This document shows positions 1 to 7,382 of a stretch of 64,000 nt of DNA, in pieces. Under the pieces are notes generated by a model that was not told where the DNA came from, did no database searches, and saw only the letters and a program-made list of their open reading frames with translations. The stretch is from Marinimicrobium koreense (GTDB lineage Bacteria; Pseudomonadota; Gammaproteobacteria; Pseudomonadales; Cellvibrionaceae), in contig NZ_RJUK01000002.1 in the NCBI RefSeq assembly GCF_003762925.1, forward strand, positions 434,001 to 498,000. Direction: 5' to 3'. Every line of letters begins with the position of its first letter. Position 1 is the first letter of the stretch. Made by a program: the position numbers and the translations under genes.

Positions 1-64
1 TCTCGGGCGTTGCGGCTACACGCCGCTCGTGCTCGCGACGCTCTTTGGGTATCGCTATTTTCAT
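1..64 (-). CDS. pntA: NAD(P) transhydrogenase subunit alpha, N-terminal fragment
   Basis: Only the first 21 codons are in the window; the gene continues beyond base 1. The translation starts MKIAIPKERREHERRVAATP, which matches the conserved opening of the PntA/alanine-dehydrogenase fold, in particular the proton-translocating Re/Si-specific transhydrogenase alpha subunit. The ATG at 64 is preceded by AGGGAGACG, a good ribosome binding site. The enzyme couples the proton gradient to hydride transfer between NADH and NADP+. Alanine dehydrogenase shares a similar N-terminus, so the rest of the gene is needed for certainty. Confidence 0.75.
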   Translation of the reverse strand, partial: MKIAIPKERREHERRVAATPE

Positions 65-248
65 GAAACGTCTCCCTCATGTGATGGACACCATTAAACA
101 TAGCCGCTTTTCCCGTAAAAGGTGGGGATTGAGCGGAATGATGTCCTAATCAACGGGCGCCTGATGGAATCAGGGCCTCGTTTTTTGTTGTCTGGAGTCA
201 ACAGAGTGCGTCAGTTGGCGTTTTCCCGCCTTGATTCTGCGCCGAGAA

Positions 249-276
249 AACCCCGGGTCTCTCACCTCCCGGGGTT
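249..276 (-). terminator. Terminator downstream of uxaA
   Basis: Nine-base inverted arms (AACCCCGGG and CCCGGGGTT) with a 10-base loop lie about 57 bases past the uxaA stop. Read on the minus strand, the hairpin is followed by TTTTCTC. It should end the uxaA transcript before pntA. Confidence 0.7.
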
Positions 277-332
277 CTCTCCTCCGCTGGTCCGCGTTGT
301 GTGGGTGCCCACAGAGCACCCGGATTGATCTC

Positions 333-1853
333 CTACACCACGGCCCCTATTTTCCAGGGGTTGAACTCATTATCACCGTACCCGAGCTTTTCGCTCTGGG
401 TCTGCTCTCCCGAAGCCGTCGCGAGTACGACCCGGAAAATTTCTTCGGCGCATTCCTGCATGGTTTTCTCACCATCCAGAATGCCACCACAATTGATATC
501 AATGTCCTCCTGCATCCGCTGATACAGCTCGGAATTGCTGGCCAGCTTCAGGCTGGGCGCGGGCTTGAAGCCAAAGGCTGAACCGCGACCGGTGGTAAAG
601 CATACCACGTTGGCGCCCGAGGCAACCTGCCCGGTGACCGACACGGGGTCAAACCCGGGGCTGTCCATGAACACCAGCCCCTTCTCTTTTACTTCTTCCC
701 CATACAGGTACACGCCCACCATTTCGGTGGAACCGCTCTTGGCCTGGGCCCCCAGGGACTTTTCCATGATGGTGGTCAAGCCACCCGCTTTGTTACCCGG
801 AGAGGGGTTATTGTCCAGCTCAAAATCGTTGCGCGCCGTATAATCCTGCCACCACTCAATGCGATCGAGCAACTTTTGGGCGAGCTCGGGTGTTTTTGCA
901 CGCTGGGTCAGCAGGTGCTCGGCACCGAAAATTTCCGGTGTCTCCGAATAAATGACAGTACCGCCATGGCGGATCAGAATGTCCCCCGCCGCGCCCAGCG
1001 CGGGGTTCGCCGTAATACCGGAGAAGGCATCCGAACCACCACACTGGACCGCCAGGGTCAGCTCGCTGGCCGGGACGGTTTCGCGGGTGTGCTGATTCAC
1101 CCCATCCAACATGCCGCGCAACACCTCGATGCCACGCTCAATCGCCTTACGGGTACCGCCGACATCCTGAATGGTGTATGCCTGAAAGGTGTCGGTATCC
1201 CCCAGACCACTCTCCTCCATCACCCGACGAACCTGCATGGTTTCGCAGCCGAGCCCGACCATGAGAATGCCGCCGAAGTTGGGGTGGCGTGCATAACCAT
1301 CGAAAGTGCGCCGCAGAGTCTCATAGCCTTCGCCATCGGAGCGCATGCCGCAGCCGGTTTCGTGGGTAAAGGCCACGACGCCATCAATATTGGGGTAGTC
1401 GTCCAGTTCGCCCGAGAAGGTGAAGTGCTGGGCAATGGCCTTGGCGACGGTGGCGGAGCAATTCACAGTAGTCAGAATACCAATGTAATTGCGCGTTCCG
1501 ACCTTGCCATTGGCGCGTCGGTAGCCCCGGAACGTGGCCCGTTCGCTTTCGGGCACAAGGTCCGTGGGCCTGGCGAGGCGGCAAAAGCCATAATCTTTTT
1601 CCGCCTCGCCCATTTTGCAGTTATGACTGTGCACATGCTCACCGGCCTTGATGGCCTTGGCGGCAAAACCGATCACCTGACCGTATTTCAGGATGGGCTG
1701 ACCTTCAGGGATATCCACCAGCGCCACTTTGTGCATGGCCGGGATATCGTCAACCAGAGTCAATTCGGGCTCGATCAGTGCCGTGCCCGCCGGAATAGCC
1801 CCTTTACACACGCCTACGTTGTCGCGCTCGTGTAAATGAATGATGTTCGCCAA
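333..1853 (-). CDS. uxaA: Altronate dehydratase
   Basis: UxaA dehydrates D-altronate to 2-keto-3-deoxygluconate in the galacturonate branch of hexuronate catabolism. The 506-residue product has the usual UxaA layout: a short N-terminal SAF-like domain (about 1-90, ending in HNCKMGE), then the large catalytic domain with GYRRANGKVGTRNYIGI, a Cys at VNCSA, THETGCGM and VGLGCET. E. coli UxaA is 495 aa. No ATG exists near the expected N-terminus; I chose TTG at 1853 (MANIIHLHERDNV) because GGGTGA lies 8 bases upstream. GTG at 1865 is the alternative. The frame stays open to 2156, but that extension has no protein-like character. The gene stands alone and is followed by a terminator. Paired LacI-type operators and a leader hairpin lie upstream. 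Confidence 0.9.
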   Translation of the reverse strand: MANIIHLHERDNVGVCKGAIPAGTALIEPELTLVDDIPAMHKVALVDIPEGQPILKYGQVIGFAAKAIKAGEHVHSHNCKMGEAEKDYGFCRLARPTDLVPESERATFRGYRRANGKVGTRNYIGILTTVNCSATVAKAIAQHFTFSGELDDYPNIDGVVAFTHETGCGMRSDGEGYETLRRTFDGYARHPNFGGILMVGLGCETMQVRRVMEESGLGDTDTFQAYTIQDVGGTRKAIERGIEVLRGMLDGVNQHTRETVPASELTLAVQCGGSDAFSGITANPALGAAGDILIRHGGTVIYSETPEIFGAEHLLTQRAKTPELAQKLLDRIEWWQDYTARNDFELDNNPSPGNKAGGLTTIMEKSLGAQAKSGSTEMVGVYLYGEEVKEKGLVFMDSPGFDPVSVTGQVASGANVVCFTTGRGSAFGFKPAPSLKLASNSELYQRMQEDIDINCGGILDGEKTMQECAEEIFRVVLATASGEQTQSEKLGYGDNEFNPWKIGAVV

Positions 1854-2027
1854 AATAATGATCACCCAAAGATTGGAGTCTCTGACGCCACTCTCACCTG
1901 GCAGAACAGAAACCGTTCGGTGGTAAAAGCCGTTCGCGCTCCGTCGAGCCGGCCTGCCAATTTCCCGTGTGTCGCCACCCCTGCGGGCCGACGCTTTTTG
2001 TTTTGCGGGATTCTTTTTCAGGTACAG

Positions 2028-2054
2028 AAAAAAACAGGCGCCTTGCGGCGCCTG
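2028..2054 (-). terminator. Intrinsic terminator in the uxaA leader
   Basis: Perfect 8-bp arms CAGGCGCC/GGCGCCTG with a 4-base loop, followed on the minus strand by seven T. It lies about 175 bases upstream of the uxaA start and in the same direction, so it would end transcripts from the 2.2-kb promoter before uxaA unless read through. Confidence 0.75.
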
Positions 2055-2204
2055 AAAAATCGGCAATGGTATTCGGTCAATACCGGGATCAAATTTAGCA
2101 CCGACAAAGCGGACACCGCAACCACTCGCAACGCATGGTGTGAAAACCCCACCCAAAAAATTTACGCAAAACGCAATCTGACAGCGTTGTCATTTGCACA
2201 GAAT
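2028..2204 (-). ncRNA. Candidate small RNA or attenuator leader upstream of uxaA
   Basis: On the minus strand a TTGACA -35 (2236-2231), a 16-base spacer and TAAACA -10 (2214-2209) predict a start near 2202. Transcription would end at the 2028-2054 hairpin, giving about 175 nt. The -35 overlaps the TGACACCGCTGTCA palindrome. Whether this is a stand-alone sRNA or a conditional leader of uxaA cannot be told from sequence. Confidence 0.35.
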
Positions 2205-2235
2205 GGGCTGTTTATCCCATTTGACACCGCTGTCA
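2179..2235. promoter_or_regulatory. Two TGACA-type palindromic operators
   Basis: TGACAGCGTTGTCA (2179-2192) and TGACACCGCTGTCA (2222-2235) are 14-bp palindromes with a central CG, 43 bp apart. The geometry is that of LacI-family operators, but the half-site (TGACA) differs from the TGTAA sites nearby, so a different LacI-family regulator encoded elsewhere is likely. The second overlaps the predicted -35 of the minus-strand promoter. Confidence 0.55.
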
Positions 2236-2332
2236 ATCGCAACGGAGTAGGAGCGGCCTCACCCGTTAATTTTTTGCCGGAATTCCCTCCCATAAAGCCA
2301 TGAAACCGTCTCACTGCGAAGTTCACGCAAAA

Positions 2333-2378
2333 TGTAATCGGTTACTCATATATAATAAATTATGTGTAACCGTTTACA
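2333..2378. promoter_or_regulatory. Paired TGTAA-CG-TTACA operators
   Basis: TGTAATCGGTTACT (2333-2346) and TGTAACCGTTTACA (2365-2378) are LacI-family-type palindromes 32 bp apart, about three helical turns, with an AT-rich stretch (TATATAATAAATTA) between them that could be a promoter. The same motif recurs in the mannan cluster at 43.2, 45.3 and 49.8 kb. Confidence 0.6.
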
Positions 2379-2691
2379 GCAAAAATACCGAAACAATCTC
2401 ACTAATATATTCCCCATTACAGGAAAAAATTTGTTCTTCAGCCTTGATTTTCCCGCCGGGCCGTACCAGAATGAGTTCACTGCATGACGGCATACGCATT
2501 TCCGCAGAGGAAACTGCCAGACTCTAAAGATAAACCGTTAGCAAACCGTTCGCGTTTTCTGTTCTGCACGCGGCTAATCCCAAAGAGTCTGAATGCCAGC
2601 GGTATCGGGCAACCCAAAAACATCAAATGACCGGGTGCCCGAGCCTCTAATGCGACGATGTAAAGAGGCAAGAGGGAGACAACTGGGGCAA

Positions 2692-2716
2692 ACGTCTATA
2701 CCAATCGGGTATATAC
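2692..2716. promoter_or_regulatory. Possible GntR/UxuR-type half operator
   Basis: On the minus strand this reads ATTGGTATAGACG, sharing ATTGGTAT with the better sites at 19.4 and 29.4 kb but lacking a clean ACCAA second half. It lies about 330 bases upstream of the DUF4861-GH105 gene. It is the weakest member of the proposed set. Confidence 0.3.
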
Positions 2717-2831
2717 GAGGTGAGAGAGACCGCTCCAAGCGCCCGACAACCAGGCGGTATCGGTGTCGAGCAACCCTGAAATGAGAGGCCATCAGAGCCG
2801 ATTTTCGGGGATCAACCAGTAAGGCCAAGAC

Positions 2832-2858
2832 CCCGCCAGCGGATTGTCCGCTGGCGGG
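2832..2858. repeat. Perfect 12-bp inverted repeat
   Basis: Arms CCCGCCAGCGGA and TCCGCTGGCGGG with a TTG loop. No T tract follows on either strand, so it is not an obvious intrinsic terminator. It lies in the 5' region of the DUF4861-GH105 transcript and may be a leader structure or a repeat palindrome. Confidence 0.6.
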
Positions 2859-3034
2859 TGAGGTCGTGCCCGAATCAACCATTAGCCACATGGACCACTA
2901 GGGCATCCGGATCAAGGACCGACCCCCTTCCACGGAACACCCCGGCTTGTGCTTCCGCTCCCAACAAGAGACGGGCGAATTCCGACCAATAACTAGAAGC
3001 ACATTCAAGAAGAGAGACCAGAAAGGTGATAACT

Positions 3035-5560
3035 ATGCTGAAATACCCACCGCTTTCCGGCACGCTGTTGGTAACGGCGGCCACTCTGGCCGGTTGCAGC
3101 CAGGAACCACCCGCCACCGAGCCGCAATCCTCCAGCGTCCAGCCCGAGCAGACCCAGCAGACCCCGGTCGCCCAGGTCCAGCTGTCCAACGCCCTGAGCC
3201 GTGCCGTCAGCGATGAGCCCTATTTTGTCAGCTTCGACGAATTCGGACTGACGCGTCAGGATGCGTTGGACAGCGAGCTGGGAGCGACCGTAAACGGTAC
3301 GCCGGTCGCCACGCAACTGATTGACCGTGACGGCGATGGGCAGAAAGACGGCCTGCTCACCCTGGTCAATCTTCCCTCGGCAGGCACCATTGAGCTGGTC
3401 ATTGATCGCGGGCTCGCCAGCCAGGCACCCGAGGTGGCCAAGCGCACACAGGCGGAAATTTCCCACAAGGTCGGCGGTGAATGGCAGCCGCATTCCGATG
3501 AAAACCGCGAAGGCCAGCACGAATATGTGGGCGGTGAATTTGAAAACGTCGAGAGCCTGACACCACCCGAAGAGCACTCTGATCACTCCTATTACATCCG
3601 CTATGAAGGCCCCGGCATCGAATCGGATCTGGTGGGCTACCGGGTCTATCTCGACTGGCGCAACGGCTTTGATATTTTCGGCAAGAAAACCCACGACATG
3701 GTTCTGCAGAATGTCGGCGAGGACGGCTACGATTCCTACCACGAGCCGGCCGACTGGGGCATGGACATCCTCAAAGTTGGCGACTCCCTTGGCGTCGGCG
3801 GCTACGGATACTGGGACGGTGAGCACGTACACCGCGTTTCTGAAGTGGACGGGTGGGATGCCAGGATTCTGGATAACGGCGACCTTTACTCCTCATTCAG
3901 CATCCACTACAAAGATTGGCAGGTGGCGGACACCACGGTCGACCTGACCGCACAATTGTCCATGACTGCCGGCAGCCGCCTGGTACACGTAGACCTGGAA
4001 CTGAGCGACGAGCTGGACAACCTGACCACGGGCATCGTCAAACATCCGGGCACCGAGCTGATTGAAGGCGAGGTCGATATTACCGGCAAGGCCTACACCT
4101 ATGTGGCAAGCTGGGGCAAACAGAGCCTGAGCGGTGAAGACGACTACCTGGGCATGGCCCTGTTGTTCCGTAAATCCGACCGCGAGGGGCAGACCGAAGA
4201 CGAGCACAACTATGTGACCGTACTCGACGCGGCGGGCGAAGATGTGGACTACTACTTCCTGGCGGTCTGGCAGCACGAGCTGGACGGCATCACCACCCGT
4301 GAAGCGTTTGTCGAATACCTGGAGGGAGAGGCCGAACGCCTGACCCTGGCTCCGCGTGAACGCCTCACTACCGCACACAGCCAGGAACAGAAAAATCCGC
4401 CGGCGGACGCCGAGGCGGCGCTGAACTGGAGCAAGCGCCTGGCCGATTCCGAGCTGGAGCGCAAAACCATGAGGTACCACGTGGACGGCTGGGACACCAA
4501 CCGCGAGCGTCCGCCCAAGTTCGAGTACGACATCATCGGCCTGCTCCCCATGGCCTACGATGAACTCAACGAAGTGGCACCGGCGGAGCGTTACGCCAAG
4601 GTTCTGCCCCATGTGACCGGCAGCTTTATTGGTGAAGAGGGCGAGATTGCCCGCTATAAAATGACCAACTTCAGCGTGGATAACGTCAAGCCCGGCGTGG
4701 GCGTCCTGCGCCTGTGGGAGCAGACCGGCGAAGAGCGTTTCAAACTCGCCGCCGATCAGTTGCGCGAGCACCTGCACAAGCATCCGCGCACCAGCGGTGG
4801 CGCTTTCTGGCACAAGGAGCGCTACCCATGGCAGGTCTGGCTGGATGGCGTTTACATGGCCATGCCCTACCTTGCCCACTACGCGCTCCTGTTCGAAGAA
4901 GGCGAGCAACAGCACGAAAGCTGGGCCGAAGTGGTCAAGGAGTTCGAGATCACCCGCGAAGAGCTGCGCGATCCCGAAACCGGCCTGTATTACCACGCCT
5001 GGGACGAGAAAAAACAGCAGGATTGGGCCGACCCCGAAACCGGTCTGTCCGAGCATTTCTGGGGCCGCGGTTTCGGCTGGCTCACCATGGCCACCGTGGA
5101 TGTACTGGACTTCATTCCGGAAGAGGAAACCGAGCTGCGCCAACCGATCATTGATATGATTCAGGAGATTGCGGTCGACCTGCAGAAGTACCAGGACCCC
5201 ACCGGCACCTGGTGGCAGATCATGGATCAGCCGGACGCGCCGGGCAACTACCGCGAATCCAGCGCCACCGCCATGTTCGCCTACTTCTACGCCAAAGCCA
5301 TTCGTATGGGGTACCTGGATGACAGCTTCCTTCCGGTCGCCCAGAAAGCCTATGATGGCCTGATCAACGAATTCGTGACGGTTCATGAAGATGGCAAGAT
5401 CAGCATGACCAATATCTGTCTGGTGGCCGGCCTGGGTTTTGGCCGCGACGGCAGCTACCACTACTATATGAGCGAACCGGTCTGGGAAAACGACCCGAAA
5501 GGTACGGGGCCGTTTATCCTCGCCGGTATCGAAATGCACCGCCTGCTCCAAGGCAAGTGA
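3035..5560 (+). CDS. DUF4861-GH105 fusion lipoprotein (unsaturated glycuronyl hydrolase)
   Basis: The 841-residue exported lipoprotein has a signal peptide ending in the lipobox LAGC, a DUF4861-like N-terminal half (about residues 40-430), and a C-terminal GH105-like alpha/alpha-barrel (about 460-838). GH105 motifs include WLDGVYMAMPYLAHYALLF, HFWGRGFGWLTMATVDVL, NYRESSATAMFAYFYAKAI and SMTNICLVAGLGFG. GH105 enzymes remove the 4,5-unsaturated uronate left by polysaccharide lyases; the released sugar isomerises to the KduI substrate. kduI starts 8 bases after the stop, so they form an operon. I chose ATG 3035 over the in-frame GTG 3026 because AAAGGTGA lies 6 bases before the ATG. The DUF4861 role is unknown. 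Confidence 0.8.
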   Translation: MLKYPPLSGTLLVTAATLAGCSQEPPATEPQSSSVQPEQTQQTPVAQVQLSNALSRAVSDEPYFVSFDEFGLTRQDALDSELGATVNGTPVATQLIDRDGDGQKDGLLTLVNLPSAGTIELVIDRGLASQAPEVAKRTQAEISHKVGGEWQPHSDENREGQHEYVGGEFENVESLTPPEEHSDHSYYIRYEGPGIESDLVGYRVYLDWRNGFDIFGKKTHDMVLQNVGEDGYDSYHEPADWGMDILKVGDSLGVGGYGYWDGEHVHRVSEVDGWDARILDNGDLYSSFSIHYKDWQVADTTVDLTAQLSMTAGSRLVHVDLELSDELDNLTTGIVKHPGTELIEGEVDITGKAYTYVASWGKQSLSGEDDYLGMALLFRKSDREGQTEDEHNYVTVLDAAGEDVDYYFLAVWQHELDGITTREAFVEYLEGEAERLTLAPRERLTTAHSQEQKNPPADAEAALNWSKRLADSELERKTMRYHVDGWDTNRERPPKFEYDIIGLLPMAYDELNEVAPAERYAKVLPHVTGSFIGEEGEIARYKMTNFSVDNVKPGVGVLRLWEQTGEERFKLAADQLREHLHKHPRTSGGAFWHKERYPWQVWLDGVYMAMPYLAHYALLFEEGEQQHESWAEVVKEFEITREELRDPETGLYYHAWDEKKQQDWADPETGLSEHFWGRGFGWLTMATVDVLDFIPEEETELRQPIIDMIQEIAVDLQKYQDPTGTWWQIMDQPDAPGNYRESSATAMFAYFYAKAIRMGYLDDSFLPVAQKAYDGLINEFVTVHEDGKISMTNICLVAGLGFGRDGSYHYYMSEPVWENDPKGTGPFILAGIEMHRLLQGK

Positions 5561-5568
5561 GGTAACCC

Positions 5569-6408
5569 ATGAAACAGATCGAAGAACGCTTTGCCGTTCA
5601 CATCGACGACTACAAGCACTACGACACAGAGAAGCTGCGCAAGCACTTTCTGATCGAGAAAATTTTCGAAGACGATCAGATCCACTTTGTGTACACCCAC
5701 TACGACCGGATGATGGTCGGTGGTGCCAAGCCGATCAACAAGGCCGTGACCCTGGAGCCCGTGGACCAGCAGAAAGCCGAGCACTTTCTGGACCGGCGTG
5801 AACTGGGTGCCATCAACATCGGTGGCGACGGTATCGTCACGGTAGACGGCACCGATTACGAGCTGGAATCCAAAAGTGCCATTTACGTCGGTCGCGGTGC
5901 CAAAGAGGTCAGCTTCCGCAGCGTCGACGCCAGCAACCCGGCCAAGTTCTACCTGAACTCGGCCCCTGCGCACCACGCCTACCCGACCAAAAAAGTCGGC
6001 ATGGGCGATGCCAATGTGCTGGAGTTGGGCTCCTCGGATACCTGCAACGAACGTCGGGTCAACCAGTTGCTGATCAACGGCATCATCGAAACCTGTCAGT
6101 TGCAGATGGGCATGACCGAACTGCAGCCAGGCAGCATCTGGAATACCATGCCGGTGCACACCCACACCCGGCGGATGGAAGCGTATTTCTATTTCAATGT
6201 GCCGGAAGATCAGGCCGTCTGCCACTTCATGGGCCCGAAAGACGACACCCGTCATTTGTGGATTCACAATGAGCAGGCCGTCCTGTCTCCGCCCTGGTCC
6301 ATGCACTCGGGCGTCGGTACCGCCAACTACACGTTCATCTGGGGCATGGCCGGTGAGAACCTCGACTACACCGACATGGACTTCCACCAGCCACACGAAC
6401 TGAAGTAA
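5569..6408 (+). CDS. kduI: 5-keto-4-deoxyuronate isomerase
   Basis: KduI converts 5-keto-4-deoxyuronate (from unsaturated uronates) to 3-deoxy-D-glycero-2,5-hexodiulosonate in the cytoplasm. The product is 279 aa (E. coli 278) and starts MKQIEERFAVHIDDYKHYDT. The cupin metal site is visible in MPVHTHTRRMEAYFYF and a later Glu/His-rich segment. The start has GAGGT 6 bases upstream. It lies between the GH105 fusion and the SDR gene that would act next, which fits a lyase-hydrolase-isomerase-reductase order. Confidence 0.95.
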   Translation: MKQIEERFAVHIDDYKHYDTEKLRKHFLIEKIFEDDQIHFVYTHYDRMMVGGAKPINKAVTLEPVDQQKAEHFLDRRELGAINIGGDGIVTVDGTDYELESKSAIYVGRGAKEVSFRSVDASNPAKFYLNSAPAHHAYPTKKVGMGDANVLELGSSDTCNERRVNQLLINGIIETCQLQMGMTELQPGSIWNTMPVHTHTRRMEAYFYFNVPEDQAVCHFMGPKDDTRHLWIHNEQAVLSPPWSMHSGVGTANYTFIWGMAGENLDYTDMDFHQPHELK

Positions 6409-6419
6409 GGAGCTTCTCT

Positions 6420-7214
6420 ATGAGTCATCATCCCCTGTTCGATCTGACAGGCAAAGTGGCGCTGGTTACCGGCGCCACCCACGGAATCGGCATGGCCATG
6501 GCCAAGGGCCTGGGCAGCGCCGGTGCCACCATTGTGGTCAACGGTCATTCCTCCCAGGAAAAAATCGACAAGGCTGTGGCCGAATATGAAGCCGACGGCT
6601 ACAAGGCCTTTGGCTACAAGTTCGACGTCACCAAAGAAGACCAGGTAATTGCGGCGGTCGACAAGATCGAGAAAGAAGTCGGCCCAATCGATATCCTGGT
6701 GAACAACGCCGGCATCATCAAGCGTGTTCCCATGCTCGAAATGCCCGTGGAAGAATTCCAGCAAGTGATCGATACCGACCTGGTGGGCGTGTTCACCATG
6801 ACCCGTCCGGTCGCGAAGAAAATGGTTGAGCGCAAGCAGGGCAAGATCATCAACATCTGCTCCATGATGAGCGAGCTGGGTCGCGACTCCGTGGGCGCCT
6901 ACGCCGCCGCCAAGGGTGGTCTGAAAATGCTGACCCGCAACATGGCCACCGAATGGGCGCGCCACAATGTGCAGGTCAACGGCATCGGCCCCGGCTACTT
7001 CGCCACCAGCCAGACCGCCCCGATCCGGGTGGAAGGTAACCCGCTCAACGAATTCATCATCAGCCGCACTCCGGCGGGCAAGTGGGGCGACCCGGACGAC
7101 CTGCAGGGCGCCGCGGTATTCCTGTCTTCCAAGGCGAGTGACTTTGTGACCGGGCAAATCGTCTACGTGGACGGCGGCATTCTCGCCACCATTGGCAAGC
7201 CGGCCAACGAGTAA
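6420..7214 (+). CDS. kduD: SDR oxidoreductase, KduD-type (gluconate 5-dehydrogenase-like)
   Basis: Classical short-chain dehydrogenase of 264 aa: the cofactor motif TGATHGIG (about 18-25), NNAGI, a catalytic Ser in NICSMMSELG and the YAAAK Tyr/Lys pair. The C-terminal stretch GAAVFLSSKASDFVTGQ closely resembles E. coli IdnO (5-ketogluconate reductase). Directly behind kduI (11-base gap, AAGGAG site), the expected job is NAD(P)H reduction of 2,5-diketo-3-deoxygluconate to KDG. By sequence alone IdnO is as good a name as KduD. A strong terminator follows. Confidence 0.8.
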   Translation: MSHHPLFDLTGKVALVTGATHGIGMAMAKGLGSAGATIVVNGHSSQEKIDKAVAEYEADGYKAFGYKFDVTKEDQVIAAVDKIEKEVGPIDILVNNAGIIKRVPMLEMPVEEFQQVIDTDLVGVFTMTRPVAKKMVERKQGKIINICSMMSELGRDSVGAYAAAKGGLKMLTRNMATEWARHNVQVNGIGPGYFATSQTAPIRVEGNPLNEFIISRTPAGKWGDPDDLQGAAVFLSSKASDFVTGQIVYVDGGILATIGKPANE

Positions 7215-7244
7215 GTTTCAGCAGACCCTTTCTGCGGTTTTGAT

Positions 7245-7268
7245 ACGGCGCTTCGGCGCCGTTTTTTT
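7245..7268 (+). terminator. Terminator of the GH105-kduI-kduD operon
   Basis: ACGGCGC-TTCG-GCGCCGT hairpin with a UUCG tetraloop followed by seven T, 30 bases after the SDR stop. Confidence 0.92.
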
Positions 7269-7296
7269 GTGGTTCAGAAAAGTCAGGCCGGGTTCT

Positions 7297-7382
7297 GTCG
7301 GGTTACGCTGCGATAACCCGACCTACGGGATCGCTCGGTGCCGGACCTTCTGGTAGGTCGGGTTAGCGCAGCGTAACCCGAC
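7297..7382. repeat. REP-like inverted pair (type A)
   Basis: Two 30-base units (7297-7326 and 7353-7382) of the family GTAGGTCGGGTTAGCG..AGCGTAACCCGAC in opposite orientation. Each unit is itself palindromic (CGGGTTA..TAACCCG). The same family occurs at 29469-29548, 38594-38675 and, in part, at 40649. The right unit runs into the 3' end of the Gfo/Idh gene and supplies its last codons and stop. Confidence 0.85.

Larger units (their letters stand above)
1854..3034. other. Long regulatory intergenic region between uxaA and the DUF4861-GH105 gene
   Basis: About 1.2 kb without a convincing gene. It holds a minus-strand terminator hairpin (2028-2054), two TGACA/TGTCA palindromes (2179-2192, 2222-2235), two TGTAA-CG-TTACA operators (2333-2346, 2365-2378), a TTGGTATA-type half operator near 2692-2716 and a perfect 12-bp inverted repeat (2832-2858). 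Short open frames here lack ribosome binding sites and recognisable composition. Confidence 0.7.

Noticed and set aside
1854-2156. N-terminal extension of UxaA
   Set aside because: The frame is open, but it runs through the terminator and operators and its translation is not protein-like.
2574-2891. 105-codon minus-strand frame in the uxaA-GH105 gap
   Set aside because: No ribosome binding site, odd composition, and it covers the inverted repeat at 2832-2858.
3893-5551. Long open frame antisense to the DUF4861-GH105 gene
   Set aside because: It mirrors the codon structure of the real gene; its translation has no recognisable motif and no ribosome binding site.
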